From Limnephilus marmoratus (Eukaryota; Arthropoda; Insecta; Trichoptera; Limnephilidae), in the NCBI GenBank assembly GCA_917880885.1, contig OU862919.1:52551058-52615057 (forward strand): a stretch of DNA of 64,000 nucleotides. The letters are read 5' to 3'. The notes beneath the pieces were generated by a model. It was not told where the DNA came from. It did not search any database and saw nothing but the letters and a program-made list of their open reading frames with translations. Shown in pieces: positions 11,290 through 21,915 of the stretch (within the stretch, counting starts at the first letter, position 1; each line of letters begins with the position of its first letter). Both the position numbers and the translations under genes were made by a program.

Positions 11290-11840
11290 TTATATCCGCG
11301 TGTGTACGTGATTATCATCTAAAGTTGATATAATGCATTGTCACTAACGACGAGTCTATTTGTCGAGTTTCAGCTCGATCGGATGCCGGGAAATGGATTA
11401 ATGTCTTCTTCCAAAATTCCACTTCATTCAGCCAAGAAAAAAGTTAAATTCATACGGATGTATTTAAAAAGGAAAGATATATCAAGGTCTCTTGAGTATG
11501 AGAAGGTTGAATACGACAAATATTTAGTTAATTTAATTTACCAGCAGACCAGGCCACACGTTGCTGTGGCTAACGAAACACAATGCCACGCCATTACCCA
11601 ACCTTTATAACCATCGCCATCTGTTAAATCAAATCCACACCGCCCGCTTGCCAGCACTCTGCCCTCTGCCCGTTTGCCATTCACTCCTTTTATTTATTTA
11701 TTTCAACCAATTTACACAAAACCTTGACAAATTATATACCTCAAAACCTATCTATTGGTGAAAACCACTTGAAAATCCGTTGCGTAGTTTACAAGATCTA
11801 AACGAACAGACAGCGGAAGCGACTTCATTTTATACTATGT
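11290..11840 (+). repeat. Dispersed RTE-tail-like repeat
   Basis: The blocks TGCATTGTCACTAACGACGA and GTTTCAGCTCGATCGGATGC recur in inverted form at 12655-12735. The far end has an AACGAACAGACAGCGG segment typical of the 3' region of many arthropod RTE/SINE repeats. A 25-bp stretch at 11626-11650 is identical to 60906-60930. The open frames here are not gene-like. Confidence 0.45.
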
Positions 11841-11849
11841 AAAGATAAT

Positions 11850-12650
11850 ACACTAAACTTAAACCAAAAAACAAAAGTTTTCCCAATTATTTATTACTTA
11901 TTATTGAATTTTATTGAATTTATCAGATACAGCACGACGATGACGAGTTTTTTTAGTATTATTTATTTTCGTCACAACAAAATAACTATAACATTAAATG
12001 ACCACTCTCCTTTCCTCAAAATTCTAACAGTGTAATTTAATTACCACGTTTTCCAAAATGCAAACTAATCTCGACGTAAAGTTTCCAGCGCATTCCAAAC
12101 ATCCGGGAACATTACAATCAACTGGAAGCATAAAACGGGTAGTTCACTACTAGGCCAGCAGTTAGCAATTCGCAACTACTACTGCGACGTACAGACAGGC
12201 AAACGGACGGACTGTAAAAATACATAATAAATACATTGCCTGCAACGTGTAACGAGTTTCCACTTCATACTTTCAGTCTGGCAACACTGGGTTCCGACAT
12301 GAACAATACGAATAAAATTCATCACGCTTATATTTTCTAAGAGTTGTTTTAATATTTTAAGTGATGCAATTAACAATCACCTAAAATAATTACAGGATTG
12401 CAGTACTAAGAAAACATAGAAAAGGGAGGGAGAATATCAATATTTGGAGGTGAGGGGAGAGAGAGTTAGGTAAGAGTAAGAAAGAGTAAGGGAAAATGTA
12501 TAAAATTGGGCTATTCGCAAGTCTACTTGTTTATTCTTTATTTATTTATGACTAATTTTTATAATATTTTGTATAATTTATTAAACACATCTATTTGACT
12601 TTCAGTTTTGTTTTTGTGAAAGAATGAATGAAAATTTGAAAGTGGAAATT
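11850..12650. other. No recognised gene
   Basis: AT-rich sequence with a purine-rich GAGAGAG-type patch near 12420-12500. Nothing else can be named. Confidence 0.5.
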
Positions 12651-12654
12651 AACC

Positions 12655-12735
12655 CACACCTCGACTTTAGATCGAGCTGAAACTCGGCAGAAAGACTCGT
12701 TGTCGATGACAATGCATTCTTACCAACTTTTGATA
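12655..12735 (-). repeat. Fragment of the 11290-type repeat, inverted
   Basis: Read on the minus strand it repeats the order seen at 11310-11390: the TGCATTGTCA block, an ACGAGTCT block, and GAGTTTCAGCTCGATC. Confidence 0.5.
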
Positions 12736-12884
12736 GTAGTCATTCTTATTAACTAACCACACACGCGCACACACGATTTTTTTCTGAAATTGGATGATAT
12801 TATAAATAAAAATTTACAGCAGTAAATACAAGAAAAAAATGTCGGTACTATCCAAGATCCAGAGTTCGGCGTAGGTGTTAACTG

Positions 12885-13185
12885 TGTTCACTTAGTAAAG
12901 TTATATATCTCAGTAAAGTTATATAACAAACTCCCACTTAGTATCAAACAAATTAAAACAAAAAATAGCTACATTAAGGACATTAAATGTTGGCAAAAGG
13001 AACTATCGGAAAATGAACTTACTAGTATACTTAAAACATCGTCATAGAAGTTTCTGGAAAACCTTTTCCAAACCATGAAGTTAAACCATAGAAGTCGCTG
13101 AAAACTTATCCAAAGCATAGTCCCCCTCAGCACAGGATCTCCCAGTGAGGAGGACTACGAATATATTTTCTATTTTAACAATAAT
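12885..13185 (+). mobile_element. Family K LINE 3' end
   Basis: The segment 12910-13045 translates as the extreme C-terminus of the family K LINE protein: a YNKLPLSIKQIKT motif, then IKDIKCWQKEL, then a stop. The 3' UTR contains the family's hairpin at 13119-13156. It is strongly 5'-truncated. Confidence 0.7.
13119..13156 (+). repeat. Family K LINE 3' UTR hairpin
   Basis: A ten-base stem, AGTCCCCCTC with GAGGAGGACT (one mismatch), encloses the loop AGCACAGGATCTCCCAGT. The loop pattern is shared with 16013-16050, 38465-38505 and others, while stem sequences differ. Confidence 0.75.
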
Positions 13186-13189
13186 AACG

Positions 13190-13240
13190 TTTTATTCATA
13201 TAGCGCAGTTTTGTGACATTTCACTTCAAGTGCGCAATTT
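13190..13240 (-). mobile_element. Solo 3' end of L2-like LINE
   Basis: The minus strand is nearly identical to the last 60 bp of the L2-like LINE at 23770-23830, including the AGCGCA/TGCGCT hairpin (13202-13236) and the ATGAATAAAA(C)GTTATTATT tail. No coding sequence is attached. Confidence 0.8.
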
Positions 13241-13249
13241 TATATATAT

Positions 13250-14100
13250 ACCTAACATGTTTCATATAAAAATGTAAAAAATAATAAATAGGTACATAGT
13301 TACTAAATAAAAATAAAAACTTATTTTAGTCAGTCCTTGGGGTGAAAGGTTCAATCCCCAGTAAAAGTAAATTATTTTTTTAATTTTTAGTAGGCATTTT
13401 TAAAGTTCACAGCAGTAAAGAGTCAGCCCGGAGAGGAAGGTTCAACTTTCAGTCAAAACAAAAACTTTTTGAAGTGGAAACTTCTCTAGCACCTTTGCCA
13501 TTTGAAACTCGATGAAACTAAAAATAGTGACACCAGAAAGTGATATCTATAGGATTTAGCCTGCGAGAGAATGAAATTATATAATCGGTCTCCTCTTTGT
13601 GCGGTGCTTCGTAGATTATAGGCTCCTGTCCCACTCCTATCTACTTTAGTTTTTCTAAAGATTACTTCTACCGCGCGTGAATTACACACTCTGTTTTTTT
13701 CTTTGGCTACCAACCGGCCAAAGAGATTGTGCAATTATGTCGAAAATTTAAAATAGATATTATAGCCTATTATAGTAGAAAAATTTTTTTTCTTAGACTT
13801 GATTTAAAAAAAAATATGAATAGGTACTATAAAAGATTCATGAATGGGCACTATGTAACTGCCTGGAGACTGCCGGAGTATGATACATAGCATCTCCGAA
13901 TCAGCATATTTTGTGTTTCTGTAAGACGTGGTAAGAAAAAGGAGGTTGGGAATGTGGGGATGAGTGAGACGGGAAGTGCTCGACTCTTCAGCATCGGGTA
14001 ACAGTAATGAACGTAGGTAGAAGATTGTATAATGAACGTGAACAATGTCCCTGATTTGTACCGATGTGAAACAAGGAAAAAAATATAAGGGTATTCTTTT
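13250..14100. other. No recognised gene; tRNA-like scraps
   Basis: A B-box-like AGGTTCAATCCCC lies near 13346-13360, suggesting another SINE head remnant. Other open frames here have no motifs. Confidence 0.4.
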
Positions 14101-14104
14101 TTTA

Positions 14105-14440
14105 TTTTGTATTTTTTTTTACATGAATACCGCACAAGAGTCCCAGCTGCTCCCGTCTGGAGCCAGTGAGATTATGGCACCCCCAATTGGGGTATGTTGT
14201 GAGGTAGTGGGTAAGGGAAGGAGATGGGGAAGAGGAAGGTGGGGAAGTACCTGGCTATTCAGAGCTGATCACCAAACACGGCTAAATCCATTTCAAGCAA
14301 CGTTTCCATTCTGAATGGTGGTCTTACACCAGGGCGATACTGAGAGTATCTTCCACTCCGGAACGTGCCGCAAATATACTATATATTATTTTAAATTAAT
14401 AAATTGTTAATAACACAAATTAACCAAATAAAATTTATTT
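14105..14440 (-). mobile_element. SINE family A copy (head truncated)
   Basis: The A-rich tail is the T tract at about 14097-14121 of the plus strand. The body repeats the family A blocks seen at 43955-44250 almost base for base (CTCCCGTCTGGAGCCAGTGA, CCCAATTGGGGTATGTTGTG). The sequence diverges where the tRNA-like head should begin. The apparent open frame across it is not a gene. Confidence 0.8.
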
Positions 14441-15210
14441 GCCACTATTGATGTCTATTCTTGAACACACATTTTACAAATGATTACAGTGGTTTATTTC
14501 TTTAAAAATCTAAGAAACGTGTTAAATAAAAAGGATATGAAAAAGGACTACTACGCGTTATGTCATTCTCGAATTGAATATGGTATCATAGGATGGGGAT
14601 CTGCTACACATACGTACCTACACAGCCTGAATACGATTCAAAAAGGAATCATAAAGACCATATTGAAAGTACCAATTAGAACGCCTTCAATTGAAATTTT
14701 CAATAACTTTGACATACCAAATGTACAGCAAATATATACCAAAAATATATGATTGAAACACTTCAAAAATAATGAATCCTCTAATAGACCGTGTATGCAT
14801 AACACTAGATCGAACAAAAATGATATAAAAAATATTCCAAGTTATAAAACCACATTTGGACAAAGAAACTATACATACTTTGCAACAAAACTCCATAACA
14901 TCCTTCCCCAAGACATAAAACTAATAAAAACCCAATTGAATATGTGGCGGCCACTTTTGCCGAATTCATTGCGCCGTCACTGGACTCCATCGAACGCGCG
15001 AGAATTACTACGATATAATTACCTGCGCCACAAACAGCGTACTACCGTCGGCCGCCTAGGGATAATAATTCCACCACTTACGCGAAAGGCTTTGAACTTG
15101 TGGCTGTGCAATACAAATGCATGCAGAACGTTCGAGCGATACCTCCACTTTGCGTGAATTCTCACAATATTACCTGGCGCGCTAGCAAGCTACTCTGCCG
15201 ATCGCGCGAG

Positions 15211-15219
15211 TATATAAAG
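15211..15219 (+). promoter_or_regulatory. LTR TATA box
   Basis: TATATAAAG lies in a GC-rich context, with CAGTCAGTC about 30 bp downstream as probable start region. Confidence 0.65.
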
Positions 15220-15828
15220 CGGCTCATTTCGGCGCTCGCTCAGTCAGTCCCAGTACCTTCATTCATCGATCAAGCAATACAGTGCGACCAGTGCCGCGAC
15301 CAAGTACGTGCCTGCGTGGGGCACCTGTCCGCACAGTCAGCAGCAAGTGAATAACGTTTGTCCAGTGTGACTCCAGGAACATTTCCAACACCTTCGAGGA
15401 TTCCTTCTCCAACCACCATCCGCTGTCCGGCCCTTCGCGCCTCGACATGAGATGTCTTCGTCCGCAGCACATAAAGCCCGCCGCGCTTTCTGCTTGGGAT
15501 GCAACCCGTTTTCTGGCATTCGAACCCACCGCGTTCCGCTGCCAGAGATCATCCTCATCGCCTCTCAAGGTTCCTTCCTGCGTCACGTGTGTGCGCCGAC
15601 TCAGAGGACACAAAGCCGCCATACCTCGTCAGCACGACGACGGTCGACAGCCTGGACCAAGGTCACTTCTACCCCGCCATGGTGTAGAGCAACACTCCGG
15701 CTCCCTGAAGACCTGTGATCTTCACTGCCGTAGTCTCCTGACCATCTTCACGCATCAGCAAAGCAGCAGCAACACTCATGGCACCACTGTCACTCTGCTC
15801 CGCTTCGACCCTCGCTACTTAGCTCAAC

Positions 15829-15834
15829 AATAAA
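15829..15834 (+). promoter_or_regulatory. LTR polyadenylation signal
   Basis: AATAAA lies 71 bp before the LTR end, in the expected position for the R/U5 boundary. Confidence 0.6.
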
Positions 15835-16012
15835 GACTGACTCACCACACCGACTGACGACTTTTATTTCTCGCCCCGTCTCTGCCGATCCGGCCCGCTC
15901 CCTCAAATACAAATCAAGAATAAAAATATGGCTTAAAGAGGTCAATGAGAAAACCCTAGCGAAGACGCTATAAACGACATAGAAGACAAATGAACTATAT
16001 TTAAATAACATT

Positions 16013-16050
16013 AGTCCGCCTCGGCACAGGACCCCCTAGTGAGGAGGACT
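16013..16050 (+). repeat. Family K LINE 3' UTR hairpin
   Basis: AGTCCGCCTC pairs with GAGGAGGACT (one mismatch) around GGCACAGGACCCCCTAGT. It lies about 60 bp before the LINE 3' end. Confidence 0.75.
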
Positions 16051-16127
16051 AAGAAATACAATACTTTATACTTAATTTCACCGTTACATTTTGTATGTAA
16101 TTTTTTTTTTTACATAGTCGCTAAAAA

Positions 16128-16460
<333 letters not shown>

Positions 16461-16479
16461 TACACCCGTGAAAACCTTA

Positions 16480-17085
16480 ATCATAACATATATATATATA
16501 TTTTTTTTTTATTATATATGTATATATAGTAGTACAAAAAAAAGATAATATTAAGTAGCTGTAGGTAAAAAGATTTTTTAATTATTTGTTTTATTTTTTA
16601 GTGTTATGTTGGGTGTAAGGTAGGTTTGAGTATGTAAAACTGGTAAAACTTATAATAATAAAAACTGGGAAGTGTGTCCAGAATTACACGCCTCGCTCCT
16701 TCTTAATTTGCAGTTATCTCTGGTAAAGCCCATAGAGTAAATTTCTTCGCACTCGGCCTGACAACAAAAGTTTTTAAAATTTCACAATGTGTTCCGATAA
16801 TTCCGCTTGTAAAAAATATTCGCAATATTTGAAAAGAGAATTGGTTCCTACAAATTTGCAAATTTTATTAGTTTGCAACAAGAACAATTTCAAATCTTAG
16901 TCAGGTTTAATACGCGGGTGTACGTTAACTCATTTTGTATTGAAACTATAACCGATGAAGAAGAAAAATAATTAAGAATTGCGTATTTCACTTCAAAACT
17001 TTTCATAGAAATAAAAGTACCCGAAGTAATGCATTGATACATATAGTTATACCCTTTCTGGATAACTTTGCTTGGCACTGTGTGT
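16480..17085. other. No recognised gene
   Basis: AT-rich, with a short (TA)n patch at 16488-16530. Nothing else can be named. Confidence 0.5.
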
Positions 17086-17089
17086 AGTA

Positions 17090-17600
17090 ATTGCGTAACC
17101 GAAAGAGCTCATTTTTTTCAAGACTTTTTACAATACTGTAAAAATGAGATCCCTGAGCTGTATTTGTGATAAAACCATGCTTGATCGTGTCAGAAATGTT
17201 GAGATCCAAAAAGAATGCAAGGTCGATGTAAGACTGAAGAGTTAAATTAAGAAAGGGACGATCAGATGGTTTGGGCTTGTAGAGCGAATAAACTGAGAAA
17301 GGAGTGAAAGGAGAATATGTGAGGCCTGTGTCGTGAATGATAGTATAAGTCGGGTACGCCCCAGCAGGAAATGGCACGATCGAGTGAACCAGATACTTGA
17401 GACGGACCCTAACAAGAATAATAGAAGAGTATGTATGAGATGATGTTTGAACGTGAATGAAGCTAGGAGTGGGTGTCAATACCAATTTATTTGGCGATTC
17501 CTCCACTCTGCCTACCCCTGCGGAGAAGTGGCCTGAGGTGATTTTCAACAAAAATGGCACTCTACAAAATATCAATTTATTATTATTATACAAGATTTAG
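17090..17600 (-). repeat. Diverged repeat family C (copy 1)
   Basis: This segment resembles 50025-50600 in both bases and minus-strand translation. Both have a stretch reading (S/V)YI then AFFLDL/AFFLDF and further scattered matches. Copy 1 is open for about 196 codons. I do not recognise the protein, and the frames are not alignable throughout, so it is most likely part of a repeat. Confidence 0.35.
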
Positions 17601-17799
17601 GTTACAAGATTTAGGCAGGACAGAGTCAAAAATATTATTAAAAAATGTTATTTGATAATTATGTATTACGAGCACCGTATATATTTCTTTTGTTTCCAAA
17701 ATTTTTCTTTTCTTTTATTTTTCTTTTACTTACTGTTTTTCATGTTTAATCACTTCGAATACACTTTTTTTTGTTAATTGATTCCAGAACCTATTACTC

Positions 17800-17995
17800 C
17801 ACTGTATAATTATGTAAATGCAAATTGTGAAGCTTAACTTTATTGAATACTTTATGAATGATAATGTACCTACCAACCTAATATGAATATGTCAATTTGA
17901 CTGTCCTAGAACGGGACACCTTCCTAGTTGGACAGTCAAAGCTTCCTTATACTGAATTAAATGTATTTTATAACAAATAAAGAATAAAAAAAATG
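17800..17995 (+). mobile_element. Family K LINE solo 3' end
   Basis: No coding sequence survives, but the 3' hairpin (17896-17940), an AATAAAGAATAAA end and an A-rich tail mark it as a 3' terminal remnant. Confidence 0.6.
17896..17940 (+). repeat. Family K LINE 3' UTR hairpin
   Basis: TTTGACTGTCC pairs perfectly with GGACAGTCAAA. The loop TAGAACGGGACACCTTCCTA keeps the ACGGG...CCTAGT pattern. Confidence 0.8.
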
Positions 17996-17999
17996 GAAA

Positions 18000-18600
18000 A
18001 AAAAAAATTTTTTTTTTTCATTTTTTTAATTTTATTTTACTAATTGCTTTGATGGTAACATAATTTGGGGATTTTTCGAACATCACATCCATGTTGTAGT
18101 GGTCAGTTAGTTATTTCGTTTTTTCATGGTTTTGGTCTTCAATGCCAATTGCGAACATAAATTCGCAGGACAGGTTATACCGAAAATGTGCAGATCCATT
18201 GATTGTTTTAAATGCTGTATCTCCAAATTTATCGGCACATGACTAATGCAGACTGTTATACGAGTACGTATCAACCCTAAACGACTTAAGCTTGCATTAA
18301 ATTTACAAAACGTGTTAATTTACATATGCTTATTTGTCACCTACGGGAAAGAGTGTACCAGACACATATCATAATATTCAGTATTTTACATATTGATAAC
18401 AATTTTAAAGTCAACCCTTTCAAAACCAGGTATTTTTATTATTTTTTTTTCACAAATAAAAAATCAGCAGATCCAAGATTTGAAGTTTTTTTTATAAAAT
18501 AATACATCATATTACGACCTTTGGAAAGCAACGCTCGAGTGAAAAAGGAGAGATACATAATAAAATAAAGTTTTCAGAAAATTAATTTTTTGAAATGGAA
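18000..18600. other. No recognised gene
   Basis: AT-rich with an A/T homopolymer at 17990-18020. Nothing further can be supported. Confidence 0.5.
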
Positions 18601-18940
18601 ATGAAAATTTTCAGTATATTTTTATGTAACTAAACTAGAAACAGATATGTTATTATATAGGAAAAAATTACATTTACTTTTCTCACAAAATTATCCGGTT
18701 GCCCAAGTAAACGAACAAAGATTAGCTGACCAAAAAAGGGCAATTTTCAAAAATAATTTAATTCCTGTAGTAACATTAAATCAGATAAGAAAAGAAATAG
18801 CAGATAGATTGCAATTGGAGAATAATTTAGAACAAATTAATATGAGTAGTAATGTTATATTAGATGCATTGAATGAAGATAGTTTAGATAATATTCTAGT
18901 AGAAGAATCCAATGATATTACAGTAGATTCAAATAACTTA
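18600..18940 (+). mobile_element. R4-clade LINE, 5' segment
   Basis: The frame from 18647 reads VNEQRLADQKRAIFKNNLI and then a basic and acidic stretch. It resembles the region upstream of the RT in R4/Dong-type LINEs. It ends exactly where the palindromic element begins. The continuation appears at 23843, beyond the palindrome and the L2-like LINE. I could not place the element's true 5' end. Confidence 0.55.
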
Positions 18941-19367
18941 TAGCCCAGGCAACGAAGACCAAAAAACACCAAATAGGGGAAATAATTCATGTAGAAGCCA
19001 ATTTTGGCACAGTTGTACGGGAAGGTGTCCTTAACAAAATACTAAAAGTACTGGGGGGTGGGGGTGGAGCTAAGGTGGAGGGGGGGGTTTAAAGGTCCCT
19101 TTTTTCAGTTTTTCGTTAATAACTCAAAAATTACTGCCTCTAGCGAAAAAATGTTCAGGTACTAAATTATCAACATAAAATTTTCTATAAAAAAGGTTCT
19201 ATAAACTTTTTTGCTAGGATCAATGCTTAAGGAGATAGGGAGGGAGGAAAATGTAAAATGAAAAAAAAAACTGTTTTAATTTTTAAAAATGAAATGTTTG
19301 TCGGCAAAAAACAAATGCTTGTTGTCAAAAAATCAAATAATTAGTGCTTAAGGATGTACCTTGAACA

Positions 19368-20370
19368 TTAAATTTCGTCGAAATCTAAACTTTTATCGTC
19401 ATCAATGACATCTTCGATGGGGGCTCCGTTCATACATGAGCCGAGGCGGCCGCAGGCACCGGAGCAGGCAATCCCTGCTTTGCGGCAACCGCAGCGCATC
19501 CCACACCCAGTCGTGCATCGGCAAAAGATCGTGTTCAAAATGGAGATGGGTGCCACAGGGTCGTTCGTGTTAACTGGGTTAAGGATCCCATCTTCTCCCT
19601 TAACCCAACCCCATTGGATGGGTGGTAGGGGGTTGCCTAGCCACTGTTGTATCTGTAAAAAAGTAATGAGACCAAGGTAAGCATTCTTCATCACAAATTA
19701 ATATTTGTAATAAGAAAGCAGTATTTAAAACTATATGTAACTGGATTTAATTACCTGTAGATATATTCTGAGCGAGTGTTGCTTTGAAGCTCCTCTGGTG
19801 GGAGGAAGAGTGGCCATGTCTGATTTGGGCTTCATTGGCGCTTTCAAAAATGCCGAGTACCGATGTTTGTTTAGGTTGTCTTGATGAGCAGGCGTTTTGT
19901 ATACAGCCAAAAAAAGTTTCTCGCCAGCCTGTTCAATATTCTCAGGGGATGCTGAGGGATCAGAGAATATTGATGAAATGTCTCGGGTGAGGCCAGGATT
20001 TTCTGTGAAGAGCTTAGCGATTTCCACTTTACTCTTTCCATATATCGCCGAGGTGGTGTCGCATCGGGAGAAGCTATGGAGAAGGAGAATCGTTTTGGCG
20101 ATTGGAAGCTGTTGAAGTTGTCGCACCGAAAACAATTTGGTCTCCACATTCCCACGGCCCGGCTTCATGAAATATATATTGATTGATGGTGGTACCAATC
20201 CAATGAGGAGAACTAACAAGTCCACATCTTCCCCAACTATTGCTACATTTGAATGTAGAGCAGCTTCATCCAACCCACACCTCACAATAGTGCTATCAGC
20301 ATCCCCTGTAGCAACAGTTGTTTTAATCCCGACTGCTGTCATTTTCTCGCTGAGCAAGTGAATCAACCTT
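19368..20370 (-). CDS. Transposon-borne protein with PIN-like signature and CXC motif (left arm, partial)
   Basis: Two exons on the minus strand. Exon 1 (20370-19755) begins inside the arm and so lacks its N-terminus. It has GDADSTIV, VGEDVDLLVLL and HSFSRCDTTSAIYGKSKVE, an Asp-rich pattern reminiscent of PIN/FEN-type nucleases and common in uncharacterised invertebrate proteins. A 102-bp intron follows (19754-19653, GTAATT...TTTACAG). Exon 2 (19652-19368) has a cysteine array C-x-C-x3-C-x3-C-x-C-x6-C-x3-C-x5-C, close to tesmin/TSO1-like CXC zinc-binding domains. The acidic C-terminus is DDDKSLDFDEI. The frame is intact across both exons. Nuclease activity is inferred from the acidic motif only. 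Confidence 0.65.
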
Positions 20371-21496
20371 GTTTTGTTTCTTTCGAGCGGAGCAGAAGCG
20401 AAGGAGGCTCACAAAAACTTCTGTTGACATCAACTTTCACGAAAAAAACGACCATCACCATTCAACAAGAGCATTTTCTTGCTAATGGTTGGCTAAGGTT
20501 GATTCATTTGCTCAGCGAGAAAATGACAGCAGCCGGGATTAAAACAACTGTTGCTGCCGGGGATGCTGATAGCACTATTGTGAGGTGTGGGTTGGATGAA
20601 GCTGCTCTACATTCAAATGTAGCAATAGTTGGGGAAGATGTGGACTTGTTAGTTCTCCTCATTGGATTGGTACCACCATCAATCAATATATATTTCATGA
20701 AGCCGGGCCGTGGGAATGTGGAGACCAAATTGTTTTCGGTGCGACAACTTCAACAGCTTCCAATCGCCAAAACGATTCTCCTTCTCCATAGCTTCTCCCG
20801 ATGCGACACCACCTCGGCGATATATGGAAAGAGTAAAGTGGAAATCGCTAAGCTCTTCACAGAAAATCCTGGCCTCACCCGAGACATTTCATCAATATTC
20901 TCTGATCCCTCAGCATCCCCTGAGAATATTGAACAGGCTGGCGAGAAACTTTTTTTGGCTGTATACAAAACGCCTGCTCATCAAGACAACCTAAACAAAC
21001 ATCGGTACTCGGCATTTTTGAAAGCGCCAATGAAGCCTAAATCAGACATGGCCACTCTTCCTCCCACCAGAGGAGCTTCAAAGCAACACTCGCTCAGAGT
21101 ATATCTACAGGTAATTAAATCCAGTTAGATATAGTTTTAAATACTGCTTTCTTATTACAAATATTATTTTGTGATGAAGAATGCTTACCTTGGTCTCGTT
21201 ACTTTTTTACAGATACAACAGTAGCTAGGCAACCCCCTACCCCCATCCAATGGGGTTGGGTCAAGGGAGAAGATGGGATCCTTAACCCAGTTAACACGAA
21301 CGACCCTGTGGCACCCATCTCCATTTTTAACACAATCTTTTGCCGATGCCCGACTGGGTGTGGGATGCGCTGCGGTTGCCGCAAAGCAGGGATTGCCTGC
21401 TCCGGTGCCTGCGGCTGCCTCGGCTCATGTAAGAACGGAGCCCCCGTCGAAGACAGCATTGATGACGATAAAAGTTTAGATTTCGACGAAATTTAA
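20371..21496 (+). pseudogene. Same PIN-like/CXC gene, right arm (broken)
   Basis: Exon 1 is open from the spacer to 21110 and includes upstream sequence missing from the left arm (KTTITIQQEHFLANGWLRLI), so it is the longer of the two copies. The intron 21111-21212 has GT...AG ends like the left copy. Exon 2 starts with IQQ and then a TAG at 21222, where the left copy has Trp. It also lacks one base in the CCC-rich stretch near 21240, shifting the frame. The CXC cysteines remain readable in another frame at 21340-21430. Confidence 0.7.
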
Positions 21497-21915
21497 TGTT
21501 CAAGGTACATCCTTAAGCACTAATTATTTGATTTTTTAACAATAAGAATTTCATTTTTACCGACAAACATTTCATTTTTAAAAATTAGAACGTTTTTTTT
21601 TAAATTTTACATTTTCCCCCCTCCCTATCTCCTTAAGCATTGATCCTAGCAAAAAAGTTTATAGAACCTTTTTTATAGAGAAGTTTATGTAGATAATTTA
21701 ATACCTGAACACTTTTTCGCTAGAGGCAGTAGTTTTTGAGTTATTAACGAAAAACTGAAAAGGGGGACCTTTAAACCCCCCCCCCCTCCCCCTTTGCTCC
21801 ACCCCCACCCCCCAGTACTTTTAGTATTTTGTTAAGGACACCTTCCCCTACAACTGTGCCAAAATTGGCTTCTACATGAATTATTTCCCCTATTTTTCCT
21901 TCGTTGCCTGGGCTA

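Larger units (their letters stand above)
14939..15909 (+). mobile_element. Solo LTR of an LTR retrotransposon, 4-bp TSD
   Basis: The LTR is 14943-15905 (963 bp), beginning TGTGGCGG and ending CTCCCTCA, with AATA duplicated at 14939-14942 and 15906-15909. It is much more GC-rich than its surroundings. It has a TATA box at 15211, an initiator-like TCAGTC about 27 bp later, and AATAAA at 15829. The distance implies a long R region of roughly 600 bp. No internal coding region or second LTR is present, so it is a recombined solo LTR. A 4-bp TSD fits Ty3/gypsy best. Open frames within it on both strands are a by-product of GC richness. Confidence 0.85.
14480..16085 (+). mobile_element. Family K non-LTR retrotransposon (split by LTR)
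   Basis: The 5'-truncated copy encodes only the post-RT part. It has RIEYGIIGWGSATHTYLHSL, LNTIQKGIIKTIL, then after one in-frame stop a YNTR-like patch (MHNTRSNKN) and TTFGQRNYTYFATKLHNILP. The frame is broken at 14943 by a solo LTR and resumes beyond 15910 as RIKIWLKEVNEKTLAKTL and a stop. The 3' UTR holds the hairpin at 16013-16050. Related copies are at 12885, 32000, 37260 and 55140. Clade placement (jockey/CR1 group) is uncertain. Confidence 0.75.
18941..21915. mobile_element. Large palindromic DNA element with PIN-like/CXC gene in each arm
   Basis: The left arm (18941-20370) and right arm (20495-21915) are highly similar inverted copies about 1.4 kb long, separated by a 124-bp spacer. 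The ends are inverted, starting TAGCCCAGGCAACGAAG, with TA at both outer boundaries, consistent with a TA target or a TA-starting terminus. Each arm has the same intron-containing gene pointing outward. The spacer extends the gene of the right arm upstream, so the left arm looks like an inverted duplicate of a truncated right half. Each arm also has a G-rich tract (19050-19090 and its complement near 21775-21812). It interrupts the R4 LINE. I do not recognise the superfamily. Confidence 0.8.

Noticed and set aside
15263..15833. Several overlapping open frames of 60-130 codons on both strands
   Set aside because: They lie in the GC-rich solo LTR, overlap in many frames and show no motif; stop codons are simply rare there.
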